The position numbers were made by a program, and so were the translations under genes. A stretch of DNA of 64,000 nucleotides from Corallococcus caeni (GTDB taxonomy: Bacteria; Myxococcota; Myxococcia; Myxococcales; Myxococcaceae): the NCBI RefSeq assembly GCF_036245865.1, contig NZ_BTTW01000003.1, forward strand, positions 496,001 to 560,000. Reading direction: 5' to 3'. Below are positions 15,524 to 24,307 of this stretch, in pieces. Within the stretch, counting starts at the first letter, position 1; every line of letters starts with the position of its first letter. Below the pieces are notes generated by a model. That model was not told the DNA's origin. It saw nothing but the letters and a program-made list of their open reading frames with translations, and did no database searches.

Positions 15524-17110
15524 TCAGAGGTCGCGCCCCGGCAGCTGTCCCACCGCCGGCAGGTAGCCCAGGTCCCGGACGAAGAGGAACCCCGGCGGAG
15601 CCTGCGTGGACGTGACATAGACAACCGGCGTACGCAACGACCGCCACAGCTTCAGCGGCCGGCGCTGGCCCGTGCTGGTGACGCTCACGGAGCTGTACAC
15701 GAAGCCCTCGATGCCCTGGTCCCCGTTGAGGGCCTTGAGGACGTAGCTGGGAAGGCGCTCACACTGCGAATCGTCCGTGAGCAGGGAGTCCCCGCTGGTG
15801 CTCTCGCACCGGTACAGCGGCTTGATGAAGCTGCCCATGCGCGTCCGGATGTCGACGGGCAGCTTCGGGGAGAGGATGGGCCCCTCCTTGCGCTGCGCGG
15901 TGAACGGCGTCACGTCCGCCACCCCGTTCGCATCCAGGTCCAGGTGGACGCCGGTCACGCTGGAGCCGCCTTCGACGGTCAGCGGCTCCACCGTCACCGC
16001 GGTGGTCGTCACGTAGCGGTTGGTGGCGGCGTCCATGAACGTCACCAGCGACCGGTCGATGAAGAGCGAATAGGACACGAGCAGCGTCTCGGTGGCATGG
16101 AACGACAGGTCCATCGATTCACAGGGCCGCGTCGGACGCGGAGCCAGGACGAGCTTGCGGTTCACGCACGTGGCCTCCAGGGGCAGCGTGTCCCAGCGCT
16201 TCTTGCCCAGGCACAGCGGCCGCACGCCGCCGCAGTCATCCACCTTCCACACGGCCTCCAGGGAGTAGCCATCCAGCGTGGCCGGCAGGTCCCCCGTGAT
16301 CAGCTGGTTGGCCTCCTGCGTGTTCATGAACTTCAGCGGCGTCCCGTCCAGCGTGTTGCTCCGGCCCTCGCCGCAGTAGTCCGCCATGGCCATGCGCGTG
16401 CACAGCTGGTGGTAGTCCAGCGCGACGGCCTGCGGGAACGTCGTGGCCCAGGGCGCATAGCCCCAGTCGATGCACTTGGCGATGACGCCGCCGCCCACGA
16501 AGAACGGCTGGCTCGCGGTGCCCTCGTTCTTCGCCGCGCAGGCGAAGGTGAAGTACTCGGGGTTCGGGAGCAGCTCGCCGCCGGTGGACCAGGCGTGGGG
16601 CGACGCGAGCGCGAAGCCGCTGCCCGTGGGGCACAGCGGCTGGGACGGGCTGTCCTCCGTCGCCGCCGTCACGCGGTACTCCCAGAACGCCTTGCCGTCC
16701 GTCAGGTTCTGCGCGGTACACGCAACGGCGGGCCCCGTGATGTCGACGTGGCAGCGGACCTCCTCGATGGTGAGCTTCACCGAACGTCCCTCGAAGGGCG
16801 CGCGGAAGGACGTGCCCACGAGGTCGGCCCCCTCCAGGAACCACACCGGCGGGTTGGCGCCCGAGCAGGACTGGCTGCCCACAAGCCGCCCGCCCATCAT
16901 CAGCGCGGACTTCGTGCACGCAATCCCCAAGGGCGAAGCGGCGGGCTCGAAGGACTCCAGCGGGATGTTCACCGTCTCGAAGCGCTCCGTGCCGTGCAGC
17001 CGCGAGCCCTGCGCGCCGTTCACCGGCGGCGGATCCGCCTCCGCGCCCAGGGCCGTCAGCATCCCCATCACCAGGCACCACCGCGTCCACGTCCTGTCAT
17101 TCAACTTCAT
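15524..17110 (-). CDS. secreted ADYC-domain protein
   Basis: A 528-residue exported protein. MKLNDRTWTRWCLVMGMLTALGAEA is the signal peptide; the ATG on complement 17110-17108 was preferred because the longer upstream frame lacks coding bias and hides the signal. The MADYCGEGRS phrase near residue 240 is the hallmark of the ADYC domain, a module of unknown function common in myxobacterial surface proteins. About a dozen cysteines suggest several disulfides. A short Asp/Asn-rich DLDANGVADV segment could bind calcium. It converges on the kinase gene with only 9 bp between stops and diverges from the CocE-type hydrolase across a shared 300-bp promoter region. Confidence 0.82.
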   Translation of the reverse strand: MKLNDRTWTRWCLVMGMLTALGAEADPPPVNGAQGSRLHGTERFETVNIPLESFEPAASPLGIACTKSALMMGGRLVGSQSCSGANPPVWFLEGADLVGTSFRAPFEGRSVKLTIEEVRCHVDITGPAVACTAQNLTDGKAFWEYRVTAATEDSPSQPLCPTGSGFALASPHAWSTGGELLPNPEYFTFACAAKNEGTASQPFFVGGGVIAKCIDWGYAPWATTFPQAVALDYHQLCTRMAMADYCGEGRSNTLDGTPLKFMNTQEANQLITGDLPATLDGYSLEAVWKVDDCGGVRPLCLGKKRWDTLPLEATCVNRKLVLAPRPTRPCESMDLSFHATETLLVSYSLFIDRSLVTFMDAATNRYVTTTAVTVEPLTVEGGSSVTGVHLDLDANGVADVTPFTAQRKEGPILSPKLPVDIRTRMGSFIKPLYRCESTSGDSLLTDDSQCERLPSYVLKALNGDQGIEGFVYSSVSVTSTGQRRPLKLWRSLRTPVVYVTSTQAPPGFLFVRDLGYLPAVGQLPGRDL

Positions 17111-17227
17111 GTGTCCGTCTCCCACAGGCCTTCGACTCCGTGGGGGCGCACCAGCGCGTCCCCGATACAGAAGGAACGCGCCGCGCGGATGACGATGCCG
17201 ACGAAAGTCTGTTCTTGTGCCGTTCGT

Positions 17228-17292
17228 GCAAACCTTGCCGTGGATGCAATCGTTGCAGGGCCACGCACGCGAGGAGGCTGTGCAAACCTTGC
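17228..17292. promoter_or_regulatory. three GCAA-N3-TTGC inverted repeats, bidirectional operator candidate
   Basis: GCAAACCTTGC at 17228-17238, GCAATCGTTGC at 17246-17256 and GCAAACCTTGC at 17282-17292. Start-to-start spacing is 18 and 36 bp. The third extends to GTGCAA-ACC-TTGCAC. The array sits midway in the 300-bp region between the ADYC and hydrolase genes, about 118 bp from each start codon. Repeated symmetric sites at regular phase are typical of a dimeric regulator that controls both promoters. The rest of the 17111-17410 region shows no other element I can support. Confidence 0.6.
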
Positions 17293-17410
17293 ACGCCCCG
17301 CGCGCGGCGCGATGCGGCGGGCGTTCCAGCTTCCTTGCCCCGGCGGCTTCCCCCAAGATGCATTTCCCCCGCATTTCCCCCCGCATTTCTTCCGCAAAGA
17401 GGAGGGGAGC

Positions 17411-19345
17411 ATGACCTTCCACCGCCGTGGCCTCGTGGCCGCGCTCGCGCTGTTCACCCTGGCCGGTCCCGCCCTCGCGCAGGCCCAGGCCACCCCGCCC
17501 AAGCCTCCCGCGGATCCGGACGCGGAACGCGCCGCGTACGTCCGGGCGCACTACACGAAGTACGAGGTGCGCATCCCCATGCGCGACGGCGTGAAGCTCT
17601 TCACGTCCTTCTACGTCCCCAACGACGCGAGCCCCCAGAAGCGCTACCCCGTGCTGCTCACGCGCACGCCGTACTCGGTGGGCCCGTACGGCGTCGGCCG
17701 CTACCCCCGCACCCTGGCCAACCAGGCCTTCGAGAAGGACGGCTTCATCTTCGCCTTCCAGGACGTGCGCGGGCGCTACCTGTCGGAAGGCGAGTTCGTC
17801 AACGTGCGCCCCCACCGCGACGGCAAGCGCGGCAAGGACGTGGACGAGAGCAGCGACACGTACGACACCATCGACTGGCTGGTGAAGCGCGTGCCGAACA
17901 ACAACGGCAAGGTGGGCATCTGGGGCATCTCCTATCCGGGCTTCTACTCGTCCGCGGGCGCCATCGATTCGCACCCCGCGCTCAAGGCGGTGTCACCGCA
18001 GGCGCCCATCGCGGACTGGTTCTGGGACGACATGCACCGGCATGGCGCCCTCAACCTGCAGCTGACCTTCAGCTTCTTCGCCAGCTTCGGCAGGCCGCGC
18101 CCCACGCCCACCGACGACACGGAGTGGAAGCCCTATGACTTCGGCACCCCGGACGCCTACCAGTTCTTCCTGGACCTGGGCCCGGTGGCCAACGTGGAGC
18201 CCCAGCACTTCAAGGGCGACGTCGCGTTCTGGAAGGACATCGTCGCGCACCCCAACTACGACGCCTTCTGGCAAGCGCGGAACCTGCTGCCGCACCTGAA
18301 GAACATCAAGGCGGCGGTGCTGGTGGTGGGCGGCTGGTACGACACGGAGGACCTCTACGGGCCGCTGCGCACGTACGCCGCCATCGAGAAGCAGAACCCC
18401 GGCATCTCCAACACGCTGGTGATGGGCCCCTGGCCCCACGGCGGCTGGATGCGCGGGGAGGGCTCGTCGCTGGGGGACGCGGAGTTCGGCTTCCCCACCA
18501 GCACCACGTACCAGGACCTGGTGCTGGCCTTCTTCAAGCAGCACCTGAAGGGCGGCCCGGACGCGGCCGTGCCGGAGGCGCTCGTCTTCGAGGGCGGCGC
18601 CAACCGCTGGCGCAAGCTGGACGCGTGGCCGCCCAAGGGCACGAAGGAGACGCGCCTGTACTTCCAGCCCCAGGGCGCGCTGACGTTCCAGGCGCCCACG
18701 GCGGCGCAGGCTTCCTTCGACGAATACGTGAGCGACCCGGCCAAGCCCGTGCCGTACACGCAGGACCTGAGCCCCGGCTGGTCCAAGACGTACATGACGG
18801 AGGATCAGCGCTTCGCCTCGCGCCGGCCGGACGTGCTCACCTACCAGACGGCGCCGCTGACCCAGGACCTCACGCTCGCGGGCCCGCTGGAGGCGGAGCT
18901 GTGGGTGTCCACCACCGGCAGCGACGCGGACTGGGTGGTGAAGGTGGTGGACGTGAACCCCGGGAAGCTGCCCGGCTGGACCAAGGAGCAGGAGCAGTCC
19001 GGCGAGCGCAACCGGGGCGCGCAGCAGACGCTGGTGCGCGGGGAGCCGTTCCGCGGCCGCTTCCGCGACAGCTATTCCCAGCCCAAGCCCTTCACGCCCA
19101 ACGAGGTGACGAAGGTGAAGTTCGTCATCAACGACGTGTTCCACACCTTCCAGCGCGGCCACCGGCTGATGGTGCAGGTGCAGTCCAGCTGGTTCCCGTT
19201 CATCGACCGCAACCCGCAGACCTTCGTGCCCAGCATCTACGAGGCGAAGCCGGCGGACTTCGTGCGCGCGATGCACCGGCTGCACCACACGGCGGCCTGG
19301 CCCAGTGCGCTGAAGGTGAACGTCCTGCCTGGACTGGACGAGTAG
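17411..19345 (+). CDS. secreted CocE/NonD-family hydrolase
   Basis: A 644-residue alpha/beta hydrolase of the CocE / alpha-amino acid ester hydrolase / X-Pro dipeptidyl peptidase-like family. A signal peptide (GLVAALALFTLAGPALAQAQA) sends it to the periplasm or outside. The catalytic triad is visible: Ser174 in GISYPG, Asp311 in GGWYDTED and His343 in GPWPHGGW. The C-terminal third, from about residue 430, is the jelly-roll domain of the family. The ATG at 17411 follows GGAGGGGAGC. Family members cleave acyl bonds such as beta-lactam side chains, alpha-amino esters and cocaine; the natural substrate here is not predictable. It shares a regulatory region with the ADYC gene. Confidence 0.9.
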   Translation: MTFHRRGLVAALALFTLAGPALAQAQATPPKPPADPDAERAAYVRAHYTKYEVRIPMRDGVKLFTSFYVPNDASPQKRYPVLLTRTPYSVGPYGVGRYPRTLANQAFEKDGFIFAFQDVRGRYLSEGEFVNVRPHRDGKRGKDVDESSDTYDTIDWLVKRVPNNNGKVGIWGISYPGFYSSAGAIDSHPALKAVSPQAPIADWFWDDMHRHGALNLQLTFSFFASFGRPRPTPTDDTEWKPYDFGTPDAYQFFLDLGPVANVEPQHFKGDVAFWKDIVAHPNYDAFWQARNLLPHLKNIKAAVLVVGGWYDTEDLYGPLRTYAAIEKQNPGISNTLVMGPWPHGGWMRGEGSSLGDAEFGFPTSTTYQDLVLAFFKQHLKGGPDAAVPEALVFEGGANRWRKLDAWPPKGTKETRLYFQPQGALTFQAPTAAQASFDEYVSDPAKPVPYTQDLSPGWSKTYMTEDQRFASRRPDVLTYQTAPLTQDLTLAGPLEAELWVSTTGSDADWVVKVVDVNPGKLPGWTKEQEQSGERNRGAQQTLVRGEPFRGRFRDSYSQPKPFTPNEVTKVKFVINDVFHTFQRGHRLMVQVQSSWFPFIDRNPQTFVPSIYEAKPADFVRAMHRLHHTAAWPSALKVNVLPGLDE

Positions 19346-19449
19346 TTCCCCGGTCCCCCCGCGCGCGGTCTGCTAGGCTGCGCGCCCGCCACCAAAGCGC
19401 GCGGCCCCTTGCCGGGCCGCGCGCGTCGCCACGCCATGACGGGAGGGAC

Positions 19450-20526
19450 ATGACCGGTCACGACCGGCCCGACGCCGGGCGGGTGCTGCTCGACGGAAGC
19501 CTGGGGGAGGGGGGCGGCCACGTCCTCCGCTCGGCGCTGTCCCTGTCGCTCATCACCGGCCGTCCCTTCCAGCTCACCGGGCTGCGCGAGCACCGCGAGC
19601 CGGCGGGCCTGCGTCCCCAGCACCTGGCCTACGTGCGCGGCGCGGAGGCGCTGTGTGGCGGCACCAGCGAGGGCGCCGTCGTGGGCGCCACCGAGCTGCG
19701 CTTCACCCCGGGGCCCGTGCGCGCGGGGGACTACCTGCTGGAGGCCGGCGCTTCCGGCAGCACGCCCCGGCTCTTCCAGTGCCTGGTGTATCCGCTGGCG
19801 CTCGCGGGCGGCGGACGGCTCACGCTGCGCGGGGGCACGCACCTGCCGGGCGGGCCCAGCTTCCACGCGCTCGTCGGGGCGTGGCTGCCGGTGGCGCGCG
19901 CGTATGGGTTTCCCGTGCAGCTGTCGCTCACCCACGCGGGCTTCCACCCGGAGGGCGCGGGCGAGTTCACCGCGGAGGTGGGCGCCCCGGTGGAGCCCCC
20001 CGTGCGCGTGGACCTGCCCGCGCGGGGCGTGCTGCGCGAGGTGCGCGTGATGTCCTTCGTGGGCGGGCTGCCCTTCGCGGTGGCGGAGCGTCAGTCCCGC
20101 GCCGCGGTGGCCGCGCTGCGCGAGCGGGGCATCCTGGCGGAGGCGGACAACCGGCCGCTGGCGGTGACGCGCTCACAGGGGTCCGCGACGTTCGTGCTGG
20201 CGCAGTTCGAACACACCGTGGCGGCCTTCACGTCGCTGGGCGAGCGCGGCCTGGACGCGGAAGGGGTGGGGCGCGAGGCGGCGGAGGCCCTGACGCGCTT
20301 CATGGAGACGGGCGGCGCGCTCGACGAACACCTGGCGGAGCAGCTGCTCTTGCCGGCGGCGCTCCTGGCGTCAGGGAGGCTGGGGGCGGTGACGCCGGGC
20401 ACCACGCGCTTCACCGCCGCTCGCGTCACCGGCGAGCTGATGGTCCAGGCGGAGGTGCTGCGGCGCTTCCTGCCGGTGCACATCCAGGTGGAGCCGGGCG
20501 GGAGCGTGGAGGTCCGCCCGGCGTGA
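19450..20526 (+). CDS. rtcA: RNA 3'-terminal phosphate cyclase
   Basis: A 358-residue RtcA. The enzyme turns RNA 3'-phosphates into 2',3'-cyclic phosphates through an adenylated-histidine intermediate. The family opening LDGSLGEGGGHVLRSALSLS is present (residues 14-33). ALDEHLAEQLLLP near residue 295 contains the His expected to carry AMP. GTHLPGGPSF and ASGSTP blocks also fit the fold. The ATG at 19450 follows GGGAGGG. No RtcB ligase or archease gene is visible next to it, unlike many rtc operons, so here it stands alone. It may be transcribed from the 104-bp gap after the hydrolase gene. Confidence 0.92.
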   Translation: MTGHDRPDAGRVLLDGSLGEGGGHVLRSALSLSLITGRPFQLTGLREHREPAGLRPQHLAYVRGAEALCGGTSEGAVVGATELRFTPGPVRAGDYLLEAGASGSTPRLFQCLVYPLALAGGGRLTLRGGTHLPGGPSFHALVGAWLPVARAYGFPVQLSLTHAGFHPEGAGEFTAEVGAPVEPPVRVDLPARGVLREVRVMSFVGGLPFAVAERQSRAAVAALRERGILAEADNRPLAVTRSQGSATFVLAQFEHTVAAFTSLGERGLDAEGVGREAAEALTRFMETGGALDEHLAEQLLLPAALLASGRLGAVTPGTTRFTAARVTGELMVQAEVLRRFLPVHIQVEPGGSVEVRPA

Positions 20527-20533
20527 GGCGTGA

Positions 20534-20560
20534 GACGGGGCTTCTTGCTTAAGCCTCGTC
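20534..20560. terminator. hairpin between convergent genes
   Basis: GACGGGGCTT (20534-20543) pairs with AAGCCTCGTC (20551-20560) with one G-U pair and a 7-base loop. It overlaps the last codons of the minus-strand small membrane protein gene and follows rtcA directly. It probably separates the two convergent transcripts; there is no T tract. Confidence 0.4.
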
Positions 20561-20902
20561 CTCGGCCGCGTTGCCGCGGGCGCCGAAGGTGTTGGTGTCC
20601 GCCATCTCCTTCACGGTGCCGCGGTAGGCGCGGATGGCGAAGGGCGTGGCGACGAGGAAGACGATGCCCACGAGGCCGATGGCCATCCAGGGAATGGGCG
20701 TCTCCTTGATCTGCACGTCCTTGCCGTAGCCGTTGAGGTTGTTGCCCATGGCGCGCGCCTTGGCGGCGTCCTTCTCTGCCTGGGTCAACTCCTTGCGGTT
20801 CTGGAACTCCTGGGGCTGCCGGCGCTGGGGCTGCGCCAGGACAGCGCCGCCCCAGACGAGGGCGAGGACGAGGACAAGCCGGGGGAGCGAGGGGGAGGGC
20901 AT
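20549..20902 (-). CDS. small exported single-span membrane protein
   Basis: A 117-residue protein with a signal peptide (LVLVLALVWGGAVLAQ), a Gln/Arg/Lys-rich helical middle, and one membrane helix near residues 73-92 (MAIGLVGIVFLVATPFAI). The tail is acidic and ends in EDEA. No family recognised. It is transcribed alone, converging on rtcA and diverging from sppA. Codon bias is typical of the chromosome, so it is a true gene. Confidence 0.75.
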   Translation of the reverse strand: MPSPSLPRLVLVLALVWGGAVLAQPQRRQPQEFQNRKELTQAEKDAAKARAMGNNLNGYGKDVQIKETPIPWMAIGLVGIVFLVATPFAIRAYRGTVKEMADTNTFGARGNAAEDEA

Positions 20903-20981
20903 GGGCCTTGAGCCTAACAGAGCCTCCCGGGGCGGGTGAACAGGGGTTGCTTCGCCCGGCGCGGGGCGTTAGGCGCGCGGG

Positions 20982-22670
20982 ATGCTCCGCCTTCCCTTGC
21001 TCCTGCTGGCGAACCTCCTCCTGGGGCTGCGGCTGCTCCTGGGCCTGCCCTTTCGTCTGATGGCGGCGCGCAAGCGGCCCACGTGGGTCCGCTTCCGGCT
21101 CGCGGGCAGCCTGCCGTACCGCCCGCGCCCCGTGCCCCGCTTCCGCCTGGGCGGCACCCCGGTGGAGCCCGCCACGGTGACGTCCCTGGAGACGCTGGGC
21201 CGGGCGCTGAAGGTGCTGGCCGCGGATCCGAAGGTGGAGGGCATCCTCCTGGAGGTTGAAGGCCTGGGCATCCCGGACTCCCGGCGGGAGGCCCTGCGCG
21301 GCCTGCTGTCGGACTTCCAGGCGGCCGGCAAGCGGGTGGTGTCCTGGGCGGTGATGGTGGACACGGACGCGTACCCCGTGCTGGGCGCGGCGGACGAGGT
21401 GCTGCTCGCCCCCATGGGCCGGGTGGAGCTGGTGGGCTACGCCGCCCAGGCCACGGTGCTGGGCGAGGCCTTCGGCCGGGTGGGCATCCACGCGCACTTC
21501 GCCCGGCGCGGCGACTACAAGACGGCGCCGGAGCTCTTCACGGACGGAAAGGTGTCCGACATCCAGCGACAGACGCTGGAGTCCTTCCTGGACGAACGCT
21601 ACGCCGTCCTGGTGGAGGCCCTCTCCAGCGACCGGGGCAAGACGCCGGAGGAGGCGCGGGCGCTCATCGACGCGGGCCCCTACAGCGCGAAGCGGGCGCT
21701 GGACGCGGGGCTGGTGGACGGGCTGGTCCACGAGGCGGACCTGGGCGCGCACCTGGGCCTGGAGGCGAAGAAGGACGAGGAGCCGCCGGTGCCCACGTAT
21801 GACGCGTACCTGGCGACGCTCGCGTTCCCGCCGGTGAAGTGGCGCCGGCTGCGCCGCAAGCCCCGGCTGGCGGTGGTGGACGTGGCGGGCATCATCATCC
21901 CGGGCAGCGGCGGCGCGGGCCGGTTCGCGGCGGCGGACACGGTGGTGAAGGCGCTGCGGCGGGCGGGCAGGGACAAGCGCGCGAAGGCGGTGGTGCTGGC
22001 GGTGGCGAGCCCTGGCGGATCCGCGCTCGCGTCCGAGCAGATCTTGGAGGCGGTGAAGCGCGTGGCGAAGCAGAAGCCCGTCATCGCGTACGTGGATCAG
22101 GTCTGCGCGAGCGGCGGCTACATGGCGGCCATCGGCGCGAAGGAGATCTGGTCCGCGCCCCATGCCGTCGTGGGCTCCATCGGCGTGTTCGTGGGCAAGT
22201 TCGAGTACGGCGAGCTGCTGGAGAAGCTGGGCATCCACCGCACCACGCTGGCGCGGGGCGAGAACGCGGCCTTCTTCTCCTCGTCCCGAGGCTTCACGCC
22301 GCACGAGCGCGCCGCGCTGGAGCGCGAGGTGGAGGAGAGCTACCAGTCCTTCCTGGAGCTGGTGGCCCAGGCGCGCGGCCGGACGAAGGAGGAGATCCAC
22401 CAGCGCGCGGAGGGGCGCGTCTACTCAGGGCTGCGCGCGAAGGAGGCGGGGCTGGTGGACCGCATCGGCGGCTTCGAGGAGGTCTGCCGCCACGCGCTGG
22501 AGGAGGCGCGCGTCCCGTCGGACGACTTCGACATCGTGCGCTACGGCGGCGCCCAGGCGAAGCTGTCGCTGCTCAAGCTGCTGATGGGCGCGGCGCACCC
22601 GGCCACGTATGCCTTCTGCACCGCGGCCTGGAGCCTTCAGGGCTCCGGTTCGTCCAGGCACATCGAATAG
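20982..22670 (+). CDS. sppA: signal peptide peptidase SppA, S49 family, 67K-type
   Basis: A 562-residue double-domain S49 peptidase that degrades leftover signal peptides in the inner membrane. A hydrophobic N-terminal anchor (LPLLLLANLLLGLRLLLGL) is followed by two S49 repeats. The general-base Lys is at about 180 in the N-terminal repeat (RGDYKTAPELFT), and the nucleophile is Ser377 in the C-terminal repeat (VCASGGYMAA). This Lys-from-one, Ser-from-the-other arrangement is that of E. coli SppA. SPGGSALAS and GSIGVFVGKF motifs flank the site. The starting ATG directly precedes the hydrophobic anchor. Confidence 0.92.
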   Translation: MLRLPLLLLANLLLGLRLLLGLPFRLMAARKRPTWVRFRLAGSLPYRPRPVPRFRLGGTPVEPATVTSLETLGRALKVLAADPKVEGILLEVEGLGIPDSRREALRGLLSDFQAAGKRVVSWAVMVDTDAYPVLGAADEVLLAPMGRVELVGYAAQATVLGEAFGRVGIHAHFARRGDYKTAPELFTDGKVSDIQRQTLESFLDERYAVLVEALSSDRGKTPEEARALIDAGPYSAKRALDAGLVDGLVHEADLGAHLGLEAKKDEEPPVPTYDAYLATLAFPPVKWRRLRRKPRLAVVDVAGIIIPGSGGAGRFAAADTVVKALRRAGRDKRAKAVVLAVASPGGSALASEQILEAVKRVAKQKPVIAYVDQVCASGGYMAAIGAKEIWSAPHAVVGSIGVFVGKFEYGELLEKLGIHRTTLARGENAAFFSSSRGFTPHERAALEREVEESYQSFLELVAQARGRTKEEIHQRAEGRVYSGLRAKEAGLVDRIGGFEEVCRHALEEARVPSDDFDIVRYGGAQAKLSLLKLLMGAAHPATYAFCTAAWSLQGSGSSRHIE

Positions 22671-22708
22671 GCGTCGCCCCTTTTCGCCAGACGGAGCGGC
22701 CCCTTAGC

Positions 22709-23461
22709 ATGCGCCGCATGGCCCGCTCCTGCCCGGTCTGCCCCAGCCAGACGTTGAACGTCGTCCAGGCCTCCGACGTGGAGGTGGACGTCTGTCCGCG
22801 CTGCAACGGTCTGTACTTCGACCGCGGGGAGCTGGAGCGCTTCCCGGACCGGCCGTCGCTCAAGCCGCTCTTGAACGCGGCGAGGCAGGCCGCGTCCCGG
22901 TGCCGCAAGGGTGGGCACCTGATTCCGCGCGCCATGGCCGTCTGTGCCACCTGCGACGGCGAGCCCGTGGGCTGTCCCGGCTGCGGCGCGCGGCTGGCGC
23001 TGGTCAACGCGCGCGTCTGCAACGTGGACCTGTGCACACACTGCGGCGGCACCTGGCTGGACGCGGGCAAGTTCGAGGCCCTGGAGCATGCCGACGTGAC
23101 GCCCCAGAAGGCCCCGCCCGTGTCCAAGGGCTGGGAGGTCGCCCCCGCGACGGATGGCGGCGCGGATCCATGGAAGGCCCCGGGCGCCACGGCCCCGCTG
23201 CCGCCGTCGGACTCCCCCACGGGCGGCCTGGGCGTGCGCTCCCCCCTGGCCTGCGTCCAGTGCGGCCTCCAGGTCTCCGTCCCCCAGGCGTTCGCGTTCA
23301 ACGGCGATATCTACTGCCGCGAGCACCGTCCGAAGGGCGCCGTGTCGGGCGAAAGCCTGCCCAAGAGCCGGGACGCGAGCACCATGCCGTCCATGGACAT
23401 GGAGGACACCTTCGACCTGGCGGACATCGTGATCGAGCTGTTCCGGCTGTTCCGCCGCTGA
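22709..23461 (+). CDS. zinc-ribbon protein (TFIIB-type zinc finger)
   Basis: A 250-residue protein with several CxxC pairs. CPVCPSQ and CPRCNGLYFDRGELE near residues 8-40 match the zf-TFIIB domain, and a second copy (CPGCGARL plus CTHCGGTWLDAGKFE) lies near residues 92-130. A third CVQCGLQV...CREH pair occurs near residue 190. The linker is Pro/Ala-rich, and the C-terminus is acidic then basic (DMEDTF to FRLFRR). ATG 22718 three codons later is an equally possible start. It probably binds zinc; a role in nucleic acid or protein binding is not shown by the sequence. Confidence 0.8.
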   Translation: MRRMARSCPVCPSQTLNVVQASDVEVDVCPRCNGLYFDRGELERFPDRPSLKPLLNAARQAASRCRKGGHLIPRAMAVCATCDGEPVGCPGCGARLALVNARVCNVDLCTHCGGTWLDAGKFEALEHADVTPQKAPPVSKGWEVAPATDGGADPWKAPGATAPLPPSDSPTGGLGVRSPLACVQCGLQVSVPQAFAFNGDIYCREHRPKGAVSGESLPKSRDASTMPSMDMEDTFDLADIVIELFRLFRR

Positions 23462-23550
23462 CCCCGCGCGCGCCGCCCGCCCGGCTGGAGCCCGAGCGCC
23501 GACGGGAGATTGCCCACCCGGGGGCCGGGGTCTACCCTGCCGCGCCAGTG

Positions 23551-24153
23551 ATGACCCGCCTCGCTCCCCTGAGCCTCCTGTTGTTGGGCACCGCCTGTGC
23601 CACCGCCTCGCGCGAACCGGCCTCGGTGGCGGAGGCGTACGCGAAGGCGCTGGAGGAGAACCGGCTGTCGGACGCCTACCGCCTGACGACTGGCGGCCCG
23701 GAGGGCGAGGGTGCCTTCCTGGAGGAGTACTCCGACGCCGCCGCCCGCCAGGAGCGCGCCGCCGCCGTCCGCACGGGTGCGGGCGTGCTGGAGGCCCGGG
23801 CCCCGTCCGTCACGCTGGCCCGCCAGGGCGAGGACTGGCGCGTGGTGGAGTCCCGCCCCGCGGACGTCCCCCGGGCGGCGCTGAAGAAGTTCCTGGACGA
23901 GGTGGAGTCCCGCGACTGGAAGGGCGCGTGGGGCCTGCTCGCCTCGCCGCTGAGGGCCCGCTACACGCCGGAGCGCCTGCGCGACGACTTCGAACGGGAG
24001 CCCCTGGCGAAGGAGCGCCTGCGCCGCGCCCGGCTGGCCCTCAACACCCATGTGCGCGTGGCGGCGGGCGAGGCCCTGTTCCCCCTGGGCGGCGAGCGCG
24101 CGGTGCGCCTGGTGCTGGAGGACGGCGAGTACCGCGTGGCGGCCATCGAATGA
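23551..24153 (+). CDS. lipoprotein with duplicated NTF2-like region, hypothetical
   Basis: A 200-residue lipoprotein: MTRLAPLSLLLLGTACATAS carries the lipobox Cys at about residue 16. The mature protein seems to have two similar halves of about 85 residues. Each opens with a helix (VAEAYAKALEENRLSDAYRL and AALKKFLDEVESRDWKGAWGL) and ends with a beta pair (EDWRVVESR and DGEYRVAAIE), as in SnoaL/NTF2-like folds. No catalytic residues are recognised. ATG 23551 is immediately preceded by an in-frame GTG that adds one residue. It probably sits at the outer membrane. Confidence 0.7.
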   Translation: MTRLAPLSLLLLGTACATASREPASVAEAYAKALEENRLSDAYRLTTGGPEGEGAFLEEYSDAAARQERAAAVRTGAGVLEARAPSVTLARQGEDWRVVESRPADVPRAALKKFLDEVESRDWKGAWGLLASPLRARYTPERLRDDFEREPLAKERLRRARLALNTHVRVAAGEALFPLGGERAVRLVLEDGEYRVAAIE

Positions 24154-24225
24154 CGGCCAGAAGCCGCGCGCGCTCCAAGCAGGGTGGAAGGCCGGGCAGC
24201 CTCCGGAGATGTGCGTTAAACGACG

Positions 24226-24253
24226 TTGACAGCCCCCGGAGTGCTGGCAATCT
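24226..24253 (+). promoter_or_regulatory. sigma70-type promoter candidate for mrp
   Basis: TTGACA (24226-24231), 16-bp spacer, CAATCT (24248-24253). The -35 is perfect; the -10 is weak, as often in high-GC genomes. It lies 55 bp upstream of the Mrp start and after the lipoprotein gene. Confidence 0.5.
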
Positions 24254-24307
24254 CCGCCCCCCTTCAAGCGTGCAAACGCCTGTTTTCAAAAGGTTTCAGG
24301 TGTCCCG

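Noticed and set aside
20091-22400. 769-codon open frame on the minus strand across rtcA and sppA
   Set aside because: Shadow of two recognisable plus-strand genes; no motif.
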